Part shown: in pieces, positions 8,305 to 15,976 of the stretch
How the letters are laid out: each line of letters begins with the position of its first letter
Numbering within the stretch: position 1 is the stretch's first letter
Assembly (NCBI GenBank): GCA_900110395.1
Contig: FODP01000019.1
Location: forward strand, 62,001 to 126,000
Reading direction: 5' to 3'
Source of the DNA: Rhodospirillales bacterium URHD0017
GTDB taxonomy: Bacteria; Pseudomonadota; Alphaproteobacteria; Reyranellales; Reyranellaceae
Length of the DNA: 64,000 bases
Notes under the pieces: generated by a model
Database searches by the model: none
What the model saw: only the letters and a program-made list of their open reading frames with translations
Told to the model about the DNA's origin: nothing
Translations under genes and position numbers: made by a program

Positions 8305-9282
8305 GTGAGTGACAGCGACCCGACAGCCGCGCCGGCCGGCGTTCCGCCCGACCTGGCTGGAACACATGCGCCGGCCGAGCGTTACGGTTTCCTTCAGGCC
8401 GCCGGCGCCCGCCTGCGCTACGCCTGCTGGAACGTCCCGGGAACCGGCCCGACCAAGGGCACCGTCGTCCTGCTGACCGGGCGGGGCGAATTCATCGAAA
8501 AATATGCCACCGAAGTCGTGGGCGAGCTTTTGGGCCGCGGCTATTGCGTCTACGCCCTGGACTGGCGCGGCCAAGGGCTGTCGGACCGCGCCCTGGCCGA
8601 TCGCGGCAAGGGCCACATTGACAATTTTTCAACCTACATGGCCGACCTGCAGCTATTCCTGGACAAGGTCGTGGCGCCGGCCGCGCCCCGGCCGATCCTG
8701 GCGCTCTGCCACTCCATGGGCGCGCACATCATGATGCGCGTTCTCTCCGAGAACGGATCGGGTCCGCTGTCGGCTGGAGTCCTGTGCTCGCCCATGACGG
8801 CGCTGAAGCGCGAGGCCCTGCTGCGCTCGGTACTCATGCTGATGCCCGAGATCCCGGCGATCGACGAACGCTACCTGTTCGGGACCGGGCCGTTCGTGGT
8901 GTTCGCCCGCGAGTTCAACGCCAATTTCGTCACCCACGACGAGCGCCGCTACCTCTTCACCGACCAGTGGTTCCAGGCCGACCCGCGCCTCACCCTGGGC
9001 GGGCCGACCCTGGGCTGGGGCCGCCAGGCGGTCCATTCCATGACCGCGGCGGTGGCGCCGGGCTACCTCGAGCGCATCGACCTGCCGCTGGTCCTCATAA
9101 GCGCCGGCGAGGATCCGTTGATCGAATCGGGCACCCACGATGCGGTGGCGGCCCGGCTCCGGCACGGCGAGCACGTCACCATCGCCGGCGCCAAGCACGA
9201 AGTGATGATGGAGACCGACGCGTTGCGCGACTTGTTCTGGCAAGCCTTCGACCGGCTGGCGAAAGGCGTGCTGGCAAAATGA
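8305..9282 (+). CDS. Alpha/beta hydrolase, lysophospholipase/monoglyceride-lipase type
   Basis: A 325-residue alpha/beta hydrolase with an intact triad: Ser137 in CHSMGAH, Asp270 in AGEDPLI and His298 in GAKHEV. The LTGRGEFIEKY and LDWRGQGLSDR motifs match the PldB/monoglyceride lipase group, which hydrolyse lysophospholipids or acylglycerols. No signal peptide is evident. GTG 8305 is the start; the 287-base region upstream is shared with the divergent glucan synthase gene and must hold both promoters. The stop overlaps the ATG of the TauE-like permease by four bases. Confidence 0.85.
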   Translation: MSDSDPTAAPAGVPPDLAGTHAPAERYGFLQAAGARLRYACWNVPGTGPTKGTVVLLTGRGEFIEKYATEVVGELLGRGYCVYALDWRGQGLSDRALADRGKGHIDNFSTYMADLQLFLDKVVAPAAPRPILALCHSMGAHIMMRVLSENGSGPLSAGVLCSPMTALKREALLRSVLMLMPEIPAIDERYLFGTGPFVVFAREFNANFVTHDERRYLFTDQWFQADPRLTLGGPTLGWGRQAVHSMTAAVAPGYLERIDLPLVLISAGEDPLIESGTHDAVAARLRHGEHVTIAGAKHEVMMETDALRDLFWQAFDRLAKGVLAK

Positions 9283-10016
9283 CGCTCACACAGGTGCTGG
9301 TGACAGCGCTGGCCTTCATCATAGCCGGCACCGCCAAAGGCGCGATCGGCATCGGCCTGCCGCCGATCGTGATTGGCATCATGAGCTTCGCTGTGCCGCT
9401 GGAAGACACGATTGCCATCATGGTGGTGCCAAGCATGGTGACCAACATCTGGCAGGCGGTCTATGGCGGCAACTTCCTGCGACTCTTGGTGCGATTTCGC
9501 ACCATGGCAGTCGCTTCCGTGGCTGCGCTGATCTTCGTCGCCGTCGTGTTCGGCCAGCTCGGCTCGCCCAAGGCCGTGGCCTGGGTCGGTGTCATCCTGG
9601 TGATCTATGCCAGCTTGGCATTGACGGCATGGCGGCCGGCGACGTCCCGCGCCGCCGAGCGCTGGGCCAATCCGCTGATCGGCGTCGCCAGCGGCGCGGC
9701 GGCCGGGATCACGGGTGTCGCCGCCGTACCCTTCCTGCCCTACATGCAGTCGCTCGATATCAGCCGGCACGAACTCGTGCAGGCGCTGGGCATCATGTTC
9801 GTCTTCATCATGGGCGCCTTGACTGCGGCTCTCGCGATCCAGGGCGCCTTCACCGTGACCAACTTGTTGGGCGGGATCGCTGCCATCGCACCGACCTTCC
9901 TGGGTATCTGGCTGGGCCAGAAGGCCCGCCACGCGGTCTCGGCCGAGACGTTCCGGCGAATCTTCCTGATCGGCCTGTTCCTGGTCGGCCTGCAAATGGC
10001 GAGAAGCCTGCTATAG
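9279..10016 (+). CDS. TauE/SafE-family membrane permease
   Basis: A 245-residue protein with about seven or eight hydrophobic helices, matching the TauE/SafE family of anion (sulfite, sulfoacetate) exporters. Typical features are the glycine-rich first helix (AGTAKGAIGIGLPP) and its pseudo-repeat (GAAAGITGVAAVPFLPY) in the second half. ATG 9279 overlaps the TGA of the hydrolase (9280-9282), implying translational coupling. A much longer upstream open frame is only a shadow of the hydrolase gene. The substrate cannot be read from the sequence. Confidence 0.85.
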   Translation: MTLTQVLVTALAFIIAGTAKGAIGIGLPPIVIGIMSFAVPLEDTIAIMVVPSMVTNIWQAVYGGNFLRLLVRFRTMAVASVAALIFVAVVFGQLGSPKAVAWVGVILVIYASLALTAWRPATSRAAERWANPLIGVASGAAAGITGVAAVPFLPYMQSLDISRHELVQALGIMFVFIMGALTAALAIQGAFTVTNLLGGIAAIAPTFLGIWLGQKARHAVSAETFRRIFLIGLFLVGLQMARSLL

Positions 10017-10027
10017 AATTACCGGAC

Positions 10028-10582
10028 ATGCCCCTGCCCACTCATAAAGTCACGATCTGCGGCATCCCCGAGCTGTCGCTCCATTGCTCGGTCGGCGTCA
10101 GTCATGTGCTGTCGATCATCGACATCCACGAGCCGCGACCAACCGCCCTCGACGGCTATTCCGCGATCGAGCACGAGCTGATCCGCTTCGACGACGTCGT
10201 GGCCGAATATCCCGGCTTCGAGGCCTGCACGCCGGCGCATATCGTCAAGGTGCTGGAATTCGGCGAGCGCGTGCATAGCCGGCCCGACAGCCATGTGCTG
10301 GTCCATTGCCACGCCGGCATCTCGCGCTCGACCGCGGCCGCTGCGATCCTGATGTGCCAGCACGCGCCCGGCCAGGAGGAGGCAGCCTTCCTGAAACTCC
10401 TGGGCATGCGCAAGCATGGTTGGCCCAACACGCGCATGGTCGAGTTCGCCGACACGCTGCTGAAACGCGACGGCGCCCTTCTGCGCGGCCTTTTAGCCTA
10501 CCGACGCGCGCTCCTGCAGGACAAGCCGCACCTCAGCGACGTCATTCGCAACATCGGGCGCGGCCACGAACTGCCGGTCTGA
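10028..10582 (+). CDS. Tyrosine/dual-specificity-like protein phosphatase
   Basis: A 184-residue cysteine-phosphatase-fold protein. The P-loop is HCHAGISRS, giving Cys94 and Arg100 of the CX5R signature, and an aspartate-rich stretch (RFDDVVAEYPGFE) precedes it as a possible general acid loop. Similar short bacterial proteins are annotated as tyrosine or dual-specificity phosphatases; the target is unknown. The gene begins 11 bases after the TauE-like permease and probably belongs to the same transcript as the hydrolase and permease. Confidence 0.75.
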   Translation: MPLPTHKVTICGIPELSLHCSVGVSHVLSIIDIHEPRPTALDGYSAIEHELIRFDDVVAEYPGFEACTPAHIVKVLEFGERVHSRPDSHVLVHCHAGISRSTAAAAILMCQHAPGQEEAAFLKLLGMRKHGWPNTRMVEFADTLLKRDGALLRGLLAYRRALLQDKPHLSDVIRNIGRGHELPV

Positions 10583-10646
10583 AAGCGTGGCTGGATAAAG
10601 GCGGCTCGGCTTCCTACGTCTGCAGGCAACAGATGGAGGACAGCTC

Positions 10647-11120
10647 ATGGCGAAGAACACGATTTGCGTTTGGTACGACAAGGACGCCGAGGCGGCCGCG
10701 CGCTTCTACGCGAAGACTTTCCCAAACAGCTCGGTCGGCGCCATCCATCACGCCCCCAGTGATTATCCCTCCGGAAAGAAAGGCGATGTGCTGACGGTCG
10801 AGTTCACGGTCGCGGGCGTTGCCTGCATCGGCCTCAACGGTGGGCCCGTGTTCAAGCCCAACGAAGCCTTCTCCTTCCAGATCGCCACCGACGATCAGGC
10901 GGAGACCGATCGCTATTGGAATGCCATCGTTGGCAATGGCGGCCAGGAGAGTGCCTGCGGCTGGTGCAAGGACAAATGGGGCATCTCCTGGCAGATCACG
11001 CCGCGCGTGCTGACCGAGGCGATGGCGGCCGGCGGCGCCGAAGCGAAGCGCGCGTTTGATGCGATGATGCCCATGAAGAAGATCGACGTCGCCAAGATCG
11101 AGGCGGCGCGGCGCGGCTGA
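10647..11120 (+). CDS. VOC-superfamily PhnB-like protein
   Basis: A 157-residue protein of the vicinal-oxygen-chelate fold, PhnB/3-demethylubiquinone-methyltransferase-like subgroup. It starts with the typical TICVWYDKDAEAAARFYAKTFPNS and contains GPVFKPNEAFSFQI and CGWCKDKWGISWQITP, which are family landmarks. Such proteins bind a metal or small molecule but function is rarely known. A clear ribosome site (GGAGG in AGATGGAGGACAGCTC) precedes ATG 10647. It converges with the CmcJ-like gene; a strong 14-bp hairpin lies between. Confidence 0.85.
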   Translation: MAKNTICVWYDKDAEAAARFYAKTFPNSSVGAIHHAPSDYPSGKKGDVLTVEFTVAGVACIGLNGGPVFKPNEAFSFQIATDDQAETDRYWNAIVGNGGQESACGWCKDKWGISWQITPRVLTEAMAAGGAEAKRAFDAMMPMKKIDVAKIEAARRG

Positions 11121-11127
11121 TCAAGCC

Positions 11128-11158
11128 CCTCCCCTTCGCGGAGACCGCGAAGGGGAGG
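11128..11158. terminator. Bidirectional hairpin between convergent genes
   Basis: A perfect 14-bp stem, CCTCCCCTTCGCGG, with a three-base loop AGA. It lies 8 bases after the VOC gene stop and before the end of the CmcJ-like gene, and is followed by a smaller hairpin around CGCCGTCATACGGCG. There is no T-tract, so intrinsic termination is likely but not certain. Confidence 0.5.
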
Positions 11159-11186
11159 TGTCGCCGTCATACGGCGTCGGAGGGGG

Positions 11187-12026
11187 TCAGCGATGAAACA
11201 CCAGCGTCCTGACTTCGATGCTCTCACGCGGCGGGGCATCGGCTGAGGCCGTCGGATCGACGAAGGCGCTGTGCGGTGTGAAGCGCGCCGGCACGTCGGT
11301 CCTGGTGTCCGAGCACTTCAGCAGCAGCGCCTCGTCGACACGCATCTGCGGCACGTAGAACCAGCGGTGCGCGGGATTGTACTTCACCGAGTAGGTCTCG
11401 CCGACGCGATGCTGGTAGACGAGGTCGGACGGCACCAGGTCGGCAAGGTCGATGGTGGTGGCGTCGCACACCGCGAGCGGCGAGTCCTGCACCGGTCCCT
11501 TGATCGGGCGCCACAGGTTGATCACCTGCACGCGGCCCTTCAGCAGCTCGTCGGCCTCGTCAGGCAGAAGGTCGCGCACGCGCTGCGGTCCCGAGCGCGC
11601 CGTGTGATCGATGTGCACGCGCTGCACGGGCTGGCGCGGCGCATCGCTGCGATCCTGCGCGCCATCGACTTTGCGGCGCGTCGTGTGATCGAAGATGTGG
11701 ACACGATAGGCGCCGGTCGCCTGCTTCACCACGCGCTCGACCTCGGGGTAGTAGACGCGACGCACTTCCTCGTCGTCGAAGAAGTCGCGCACGGCGCTGC
11801 GATGGTTGACCAGGGCGAAGCCGTTGGCGTCGAGCGACACGCGGTCGGCAACCGGCCGGGCATCGTGAATGGGCACGCGATGGGCGACGTTGACGGTGTT
11901 GCTGCGCGGCACGCCGGGCGGCGGCTCGAACGTGTAGTTGCGCGGCCGCTCGAGCATTGGCGCGAGGTAGTTCATGTCGGCCTGGACGCTGGCCAGGTTG
12001 GCGATGATCGAGGACTGCAGGCTCAT
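11187..12026 (-). CDS. CmcJ/AsaB-like putative oxygenase
   Basis: A 279-residue protein resembling the CmcJ/NvfI/AsaB group, putative non-haem iron and 2-oxoglutarate-type hydroxylases or desaturases found in fungi and proteobacteria. Recognisable segments are VHIFDHTTRR, VHIDHTARSGPQR, VINLWRPIKGPVQDSPLAVCD, YSVKYNPAHRWFYVPQMRVDEALLLKCSD and PHSAFVDPTA. The order H-x-D (VHIDHT), then R, then the distal H in FTPHSAF is compatible with an iron-binding triad, which is inference. Start ATG 12026 was chosen because homologous sequence begins there; the upstream extension is arginine-rich. It lies 136 bases downstream of the Rieske gene on the same strand. Confidence 0.65.
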   Translation of the reverse strand: MSLQSSIIANLASVQADMNYLAPMLERPRNYTFEPPPGVPRSNTVNVAHRVPIHDARPVADRVSLDANGFALVNHRSAVRDFFDDEEVRRVYYPEVERVVKQATGAYRVHIFDHTTRRKVDGAQDRSDAPRQPVQRVHIDHTARSGPQRVRDLLPDEADELLKGRVQVINLWRPIKGPVQDSPLAVCDATTIDLADLVPSDLVYQHRVGETYSVKYNPAHRWFYVPQMRVDEALLLKCSDTRTDVPARFTPHSAFVDPTASADAPPRESIEVRTLVFHR

Positions 12027-12162
12027 GATGTGACTCCACTGCTTGTCACATCGATGTTGGCGGCCCACCCATCCGCCGCCATGGAGAAGAGTTGCGCGCT
12101 TCCATGAGGGGACTTCATGCGAAGCGAAAATCTTGCTGCCGCGAAGGCGTGCGACGGAAAGT

Positions 12163-12975
12163 TCAGGTCGCCGGGCGATCCTGGGCGTAGGCCTCGGCCA
12201 GGCGGTGATGGAAATCATCCACCAGCAGCGTGCCGTCGGCCGCGGGCTTCCCGCCGGCGCGATCGGCCTGCAGCGTCTCGCAGACGTGCTTGATGGTGGC
12301 GGCTGCCTGCTTGGTGTCGTCGGCTTTGGCGCCGAACACGTGCGTGAACAGGCGTGTGCGCAGGAAGGTGTGCGGAACGACCTGCTCCATGACCGTTACG
12401 GCACCGGCGCGGCGCACCATCAGCAAGGGCCAGGCCCAGGTGAAATCGGCCGACGGCGTGTGCTCGGCCAGCAGATGCTCGACCAACACCTTCCAGTTGC
12501 AGGCGATGTCGGTGACGAGCGTGCCGCCGAAAGCCGGTAACGTCCCGACATCGATGGGCGCCGGCGGTGCGGCGAGGCTGAAGAACACGACACCCGAGGC
12601 GATCACCGACGGCAGTGACGCGAGATGCAGATCGGGTGATTGCAGGTCCTTGGGCGCGACCGGCGGCGGGGCGCTCACGAAGCGGCCCTGCAGATCGTAG
12701 GTCCAGCCGTGGAAGCGGCAGCGGAAGGTCTCGCAGTTGCCGGCCGGCGTGCCCACGACCTGCATGTTCTGGTGCCGGCAGGCGTTGCGCAGGACACGGA
12801 CCGAACCTTCCTTGTCGCGTGCGGCAAACACGCTCCAGCCGCCGACCGTGGCCGAGACGAAGTCGCCGGGCCTGGCGAGCTGGCCCTCGGCACAGAGCGG
12901 TAGGGTTTCCGTCGAGAAAACCGCGCGTTTCTCGGCCTGGAAGGCATCGCCTTGGGAATAATCCTCGGATTTCAT
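12163..12975 (-). CDS. Short Rieske [2Fe-2S] oxygenase-like protein
   Basis: A 270-residue protein with an intact Rieske cluster motif: C66-x-H68 in CRHQ and C86-x2-H89 in CRFHGW. The catalytic half is short, since ring-hydroxylating oxygenase alpha subunits usually have 350-450 residues. The NWK segment that begins the mononuclear iron site is present (160-162), but the following residues read EHLLAEHTPSAD rather than the usual E-N-x2-E-x-Y-H-x4-H, so one of the two histidine ligands is not obvious. It is divergent from the PqqC-like gene, with GTATAC palindromes in between. Substrate unknown. Confidence 0.75.
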   Translation of the reverse strand: MKSEDYSQGDAFQAEKRAVFSTETLPLCAEGQLARPGDFVSATVGGWSVFAARDKEGSVRVLRNACRHQNMQVVGTPAGNCETFRCRFHGWTYDLQGRFVSAPPPVAPKDLQSPDLHLASLPSVIASGVVFFSLAAPPAPIDVGTLPAFGGTLVTDIACNWKVLVEHLLAEHTPSADFTWAWPLLMVRRAGAVTVMEQVVPHTFLRTRLFTHVFGAKADDTKQAAATIKHVCETLQADRAGGKPAADGTLLVDDFHHRLAEAYAQDRPAT

Positions 12976-12980
12976 GGGAT

Positions 12981-12990
12981 TTGTATACGA
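12981..12990. promoter_or_regulatory. Putative GntR-type operator, half-matching copy
   Basis: TTGTATACGA, a near-copy of the palindrome at 13032-13043 sharing the core TTGTATAC. It begins 6 bases upstream of the Rieske start codon, where a bound protein would block translation start-proximal transcription. Confidence 0.5.
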
Positions 12991-13013
12991 TTTGACACTA
13001 TTTCCAGCACTGA

Positions 13014-13043
13014 TTGACCTCTGGCGCTCTTATTGTATACAAT
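13014..13043 (+). promoter_or_regulatory. Promoter with overlapping perfect palindromic operator
   Basis: TTGACC (13014-13019), an 18-base spacer and TACAAT (13038-13043) form a candidate sigma-70 promoter for the PqqC-like gene. The perfect palindrome ATTGTATACAAT (13032-13043) covers the -10 element. FCD-type GntR repressors commonly bind such GTATAC-centred sites, and one is encoded at 14248. Confidence 0.55.
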
Positions 13044-13072
13044 CTTCCATCCAATGCCAGAGGAGGCTCGTG

Positions 13073-13804
13073 ATGGCCAAAAGCGCATTCCGTCAGGCTC
13101 TCGAGGAAGCGATCGAGCAGCGTCATTCGGCCGTGCATCCGTGGAGCGAGGCCTGGACCTCCGGCAAGCTGAACCGCCGCCTGCTCGGCGAGTGGGTGAA
13201 GCAGCACTATCACTATGTCAGCCACTTCGCGGAGTGGGTCGCGGCGGTCTACGCCACCTGCCCGCACCAGGAGGTGCAGCACTTCCTGCTGGAGAACGTC
13301 ACCGAGGAGGAAGGCTTCGTCGGCATGCATGGCGCCGCACCCGTGCGCCATTCCGACCTGCTGCTGGAGTTCGCCGAAACCTGCGGCATGCCGCGCGACG
13401 AGATCCTTAACGCCCAGACCAACGGCGAGCTTCTGGCCGAGACGCTCGGCCTGCAGAGCTGGTGCGCCGTGCAGTCGCGCAAGCCCTTCGTCGAGGCGCT
13501 GTCGGGCCTGCTGATCGGCCTGGAGAGCCAGGTGCCCAAGATCTACAGCAAGACCACGCCGCCGCTGCTCGAAAAGTACGGCTTCAGCGAGGAGGAAGTG
13601 ACCTTCTTCTCGATCCACATCGTCGCCGACCTCGAGCATGGCGAGAAGGGCTTCGAGATCGTCGAGAAGTACGCCACGACCGACGAGCAGCGCGAGACCT
13701 GCGTGCGCCTGGTGAAGGAGGCGACGATGATGCGCCGCCTCTACCTCGACGGCGTCTATCGCAAGTTCATCGCCGAGGCCGAGGGCAAGAAGCTCGCCGC
13801 CTGA
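13073..13804 (+). CDS. PqqC/TenA-like haem-oxygenase-fold iron protein
   Basis: A 243-residue all-helical protein of the PqqC/CADD/TenA-like 'iron-containing redox enzyme' group. Conserved acidic and histidine positions expected for a haem-oxygenase-like fold are seen: QHYHYVSHFAEWV, LLENVTEEEG, and HIVADLEHGEKGFE near the C-terminus. Members include PQQ synthase and di-iron oxidases that cleave amino-acid or fatty-acid substrates; no other pqq gene is here, so PQQ synthesis is unlikely. ATG 13073 is preceded by AGGAGG (13061-13066). It heads a probable operon with the GlcG-like and GntR genes. Confidence 0.75.
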   Translation: MAKSAFRQALEEAIEQRHSAVHPWSEAWTSGKLNRRLLGEWVKQHYHYVSHFAEWVAAVYATCPHQEVQHFLLENVTEEEGFVGMHGAAPVRHSDLLLEFAETCGMPRDEILNAQTNGELLAETLGLQSWCAVQSRKPFVEALSGLLIGLESQVPKIYSKTTPPLLEKYGFSEEEVTFFSIHIVADLEHGEKGFEIVEKYATTDEQRETCVRLVKEATMMRRLYLDGVYRKFIAEAEGKKLAA

Positions 13805-13817
13805 TCCGGGTATCGAC

Positions 13818-14243
13818 GTGCACACCTACAAGACCCTGACGCTCGACGAGGCGCACACCATCCTCGACGCGGCGCAGAAGAAGGCAGAGGAAATCGGCAT
13901 CCCCGAGGTCCTCTGCGTCGCCGACAATGCCGGCTACCCGATCGCGCTCCGACGGCTCGACGGCGGCAAGGTGACCAGCGTGCAGATCGCCATGAACAAG
14001 GCCTTCACCGCCGCCGGCCATCGCAAGCGCACCGACAACTACAAGAACGCGTACCCCGGCGAGGAGGCTTTCGGCATCTTCACCCAGCACGGGGGCCGCT
14101 TCACGGTGTTCGTCGGCGGCTTTCCGATCTTCGTCGACGGCCAGTGCGTCGGCTCGATCGCGGCCTCGGGCGGCAACGGCGAGCAGGACATCGCCTGCTG
14201 CGAGGCGGGCATCGCTGCCTTCATGGCCACCTTGAAGAAGTAG
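13818..14243 (+). CDS. GlcG/HbpS-family protein (DUF336)
   Basis: A 141-residue GlcG/HbpS-family protein. Typical elements are LTLDEAHTILDAAQKKAEE, VADNAGYPIALRRLDG, A-x-NKAFTAA and VGSIAASGGNGEQD. HbpS binds haem extracellularly; GlcG members occur with glycolate and other catabolic operons and their role is usually unknown. No signal peptide is present, so this member should be cytoplasmic. GTG 13818 lies 14 bases after the PqqC-like stop. Its position between an iron oxidase-like protein and a regulator suggests a role in the same pathway. Confidence 0.85.
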   Translation: MHTYKTLTLDEAHTILDAAQKKAEEIGIPEVLCVADNAGYPIALRRLDGGKVTSVQIAMNKAFTAAGHRKRTDNYKNAYPGEEAFGIFTQHGGRFTVFVGGFPIFVDGQCVGSIAASGGNGEQDIACCEAGIAAFMATLKK

Positions 14244-14247
14244 AGTC

Positions 14248-14907
14248 ATGGCAACCGATCGCGCGTCCCTCAGCAAGGTCGTGAGCGAACAGATCCGCGG
14301 CCAGATCCTCGACGGCAAGCTCCGCCCCGGCGAACGGCTGGTCGAGGACAAGCTCTCCGCCGAGCTCGGCGTCTCACGCGTGCCGGTGCGCGAGGCCCTG
14401 CGCGGGCTCTCGATGGAAGGCCTGGTGCGGCTGGAACCCAACCGCGGCGCCAGCGTCGCCGAGGTCACGCCCGAGCTGGTGGCCGAGCTCGTCGAGGTGC
14501 GCACGCTCCTCGAAGCGCTGAACGCCCGCCTGGCCGCCCGCCGCCACGATCCCGGGATCGTCACCGCCCTGCAGGACACGCTCAAGCGCGGCAACGCCGC
14601 CGCCCAGTCCGGCTCGCCCGATCATCTGGCGCGCCTCAACGGCGAGTTCCACGAACGCCTGGCCGAGGCCAGCCGCAACTCGGTGCTCTCCGACATCATG
14701 CGCTCCCTGCGCGAGCGCACCTCCCTCGCCTTCGCCACCAACGGCCGCGCGCGCGCGCGAGACGACTGGAAGGAACACGCCGGCATCCTCGCCGCCGTGA
14801 TCGACGGCGACGAGGAACTGGCAGCGCTGCTGGCGTCGCGCCATGTGCAGAACGCGGCCGCGGCGTTCGCCAAGGCGCAGGAAGCCGCTGACGAAGCGGC
14901 GGATTAG
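14248..14907 (+). CDS. GntR-family transcriptional regulator, FCD type
   Basis: A 219-residue repressor-like protein. Residues about 8-75 form the winged helix (QIRGQILDGKLRPGERL, LSAELGVSRVPVREALRGLSMEGLV, NRGASVAEV), and residues 85-205 form an all-helical FCD effector domain with the usual metal-ligand histidine positions (FHERLAEAS, DWKEHAGILAAV). It begins four bases after the GlcG-like gene and probably autoregulates the operon through the GTATAC palindromes at 12981 and 13032. Effector unknown, presumably the pathway's substrate. Confidence 0.9.
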   Translation: MATDRASLSKVVSEQIRGQILDGKLRPGERLVEDKLSAELGVSRVPVREALRGLSMEGLVRLEPNRGASVAEVTPELVAELVEVRTLLEALNARLAARRHDPGIVTALQDTLKRGNAAAQSGSPDHLARLNGEFHERLAEASRNSVLSDIMRSLRERTSLAFATNGRARARDDWKEHAGILAAVIDGDEELAALLASRHVQNAAAAFAKAQEAADEAAD

Positions 14908-14908
14908 T

Positions 14909-14979
14909 CTTGCCGGACCGCGGGCCTCCAGGCCCGCATCATGATCATGAGCGGGCCTGGAGGCCCGCGGTCCGGCAAG
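14909..14979. repeat. Perfect 29-bp inverted repeat
   Basis: Arms 14909-14937 and 14951-14979 are exact reverse complements, starting CTTGCCGGACCGCGGGCCTC, with a 13-base loop ATCATGATCATGA that is itself palindromic. It lies between convergent genes, two bases after the GntR stop. The arm resembles the outer flanks of the element at 3755-3900. Confidence 0.9.
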
Positions 14980-14981
14980 AG

Positions 14982-15782
14982 CTAACGCGCCTTCATCGGC
15001 AGGCTGGCGAGATGGATGCCGGCGTCGACGATCAGGAACTCGCCGGTGATGTTCGACGCGCTGGTCAGGAAGAACATCACCGCTTCCGCCATCTGCTCGG
15101 GTGTGCCGGCCTGGCGCAGCGGCGCGGTCTGCTCCTGGCTCTGCTTCAGCTTGTTGTAGTTCTCCTCGCCCATGCCGCCCAGCAGCCAGCGCGTCTGGAT
15201 GAAACCCGGGCACACCGTGTTGACGCGCACCGCCGGTGAGAACCAGCGCGCCAGGGTCAGGGTCAGCGTGTTGAGGGCGCCTTTAGAGCAGGCATAGGGG
15301 ATCGAGCTGCCGACACCCATGACGCCCGCGATCGAGGAGATGTTGACGATCGACCCGCGCTCTTGGCTGTCCTCCCACTGCTTCTTCATGGTCGGGAACA
15401 CGGCGCGGCTCATCATGTAGGGACCGGTGACGTTGACGCGCAGGATGCGGTCGAAGTCCTCGGGCGACACGCCGTCGAGGTCGCCCTGGTTCTGGAATTT
15501 GGTGGTGCCAGCATTGTTAATGAGCCCGTCGATGCGGCCCCACTTCTTCAGCGTCTCGGCCGCGAGTTTCTTGCAATCAGCGTCCTGACCCATGTCGGCC
15601 TGCACCAGGATCGCCTCGGCGCCCTTCTTCTTGACCGCCTCGTAGGTCTCGTCGGCTTCCTTCTTGCTCTTGGTGTAGTTGATGGCGACGTTCCAGCCGC
15701 GCCCCGCCAGGTCGATCGCGCACGAGGCGCCGAGCCCCGTCGCCGAGCCCGTCACGATCGCCACCTTGCCCGATTTCGCCAT
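14982..15782 (-). CDS. SDR-family oxidoreductase, FabG-like
   Basis: A 266-residue classical short-chain dehydrogenase. The cofactor motif is TGSATGLG, followed by NNAG, the catalytic serine in NISSIAG and the YACSK tyrosine-lysine pair. An asparagine-tyrosine start of strand 2 (INYTKSKKE) suggests NADP(H) preference. Start ATG 15782 (AKSGKVAIVTG) fits the family; the upstream in-frame extension does not. It ends 3 bases from the 29-bp inverted repeat. Substrate is not predictable; the divergent neighbour is a second SDR. Confidence 0.85.
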   Translation of the reverse strand: MAKSGKVAIVTGSATGLGASCAIDLAGRGWNVAINYTKSKKEADETYEAVKKKGAEAILVQADMGQDADCKKLAAETLKKWGRIDGLINNAGTTKFQNQGDLDGVSPEDFDRILRVNVTGPYMMSRAVFPTMKKQWEDSQERGSIVNISSIAGVMGVGSSIPYACSKGALNTLTLTLARWFSPAVRVNTVCPGFIQTRWLLGGMGEENYNKLKQSQEQTAPLRQAGTPEQMAEAVMFFLTSASNITGEFLIVDAGIHLASLPMKAR

Positions 15783-15826
15783 GTGCCCCTCCGGATATGT
15801 CCTTCCGCCTTTCATAGGCTAGAGCG

Positions 15827-15862
15827 GTTTCAGAGGGAACCGCTTGTGGTTCCCTCTGAAAC
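15827..15862. repeat. 15-bp inverted repeat in a divergent promoter region
   Basis: GTTTCAGAGGGAACC (15827-15841), a six-base loop, then GGTTCCCTCTGAAAC (15848-15862). It is one of two adjacent hairpins between the divergent SDR genes. Confidence 0.8.
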
Positions 15863-15891
15863 GCGCGCCCACGTGATCCTGGTTTCGCAGG

Positions 15892-15931
15892 GCACATTCC
15901 GTCCGGCTGATTACAGCCGGACGGAATGTGC
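15892..15931. repeat. 18-bp inverted repeat in a divergent promoter region
   Basis: GCACATTCCGTCCGGCTG (15892-15909), loop ATTA, and its exact reverse complement (15914-15931). It lies 45 bases upstream of the start of the rightward SDR and would form in its leader if transcription began upstream. Confidence 0.85.
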
Positions 15932-15976
15932 TTTAGGATCGGCCCCCAAGGCAAAACGGGCGGGAAACGGGAGCGC

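Noticed and set aside
13073..13804. PqqC involved in PQQ synthesis
   Set aside because: No pqqA, pqqB, pqqD or pqqE gene is adjacent, and the similarity is to the general haem-oxygenase-like iron-protein group.
15926..15976. A longer start (MCFRIGPQ...) for the SDR at 15977
   Set aside because: It would translate the end of the hairpin repeat, and the family N-terminus begins at the ATG at 15977.
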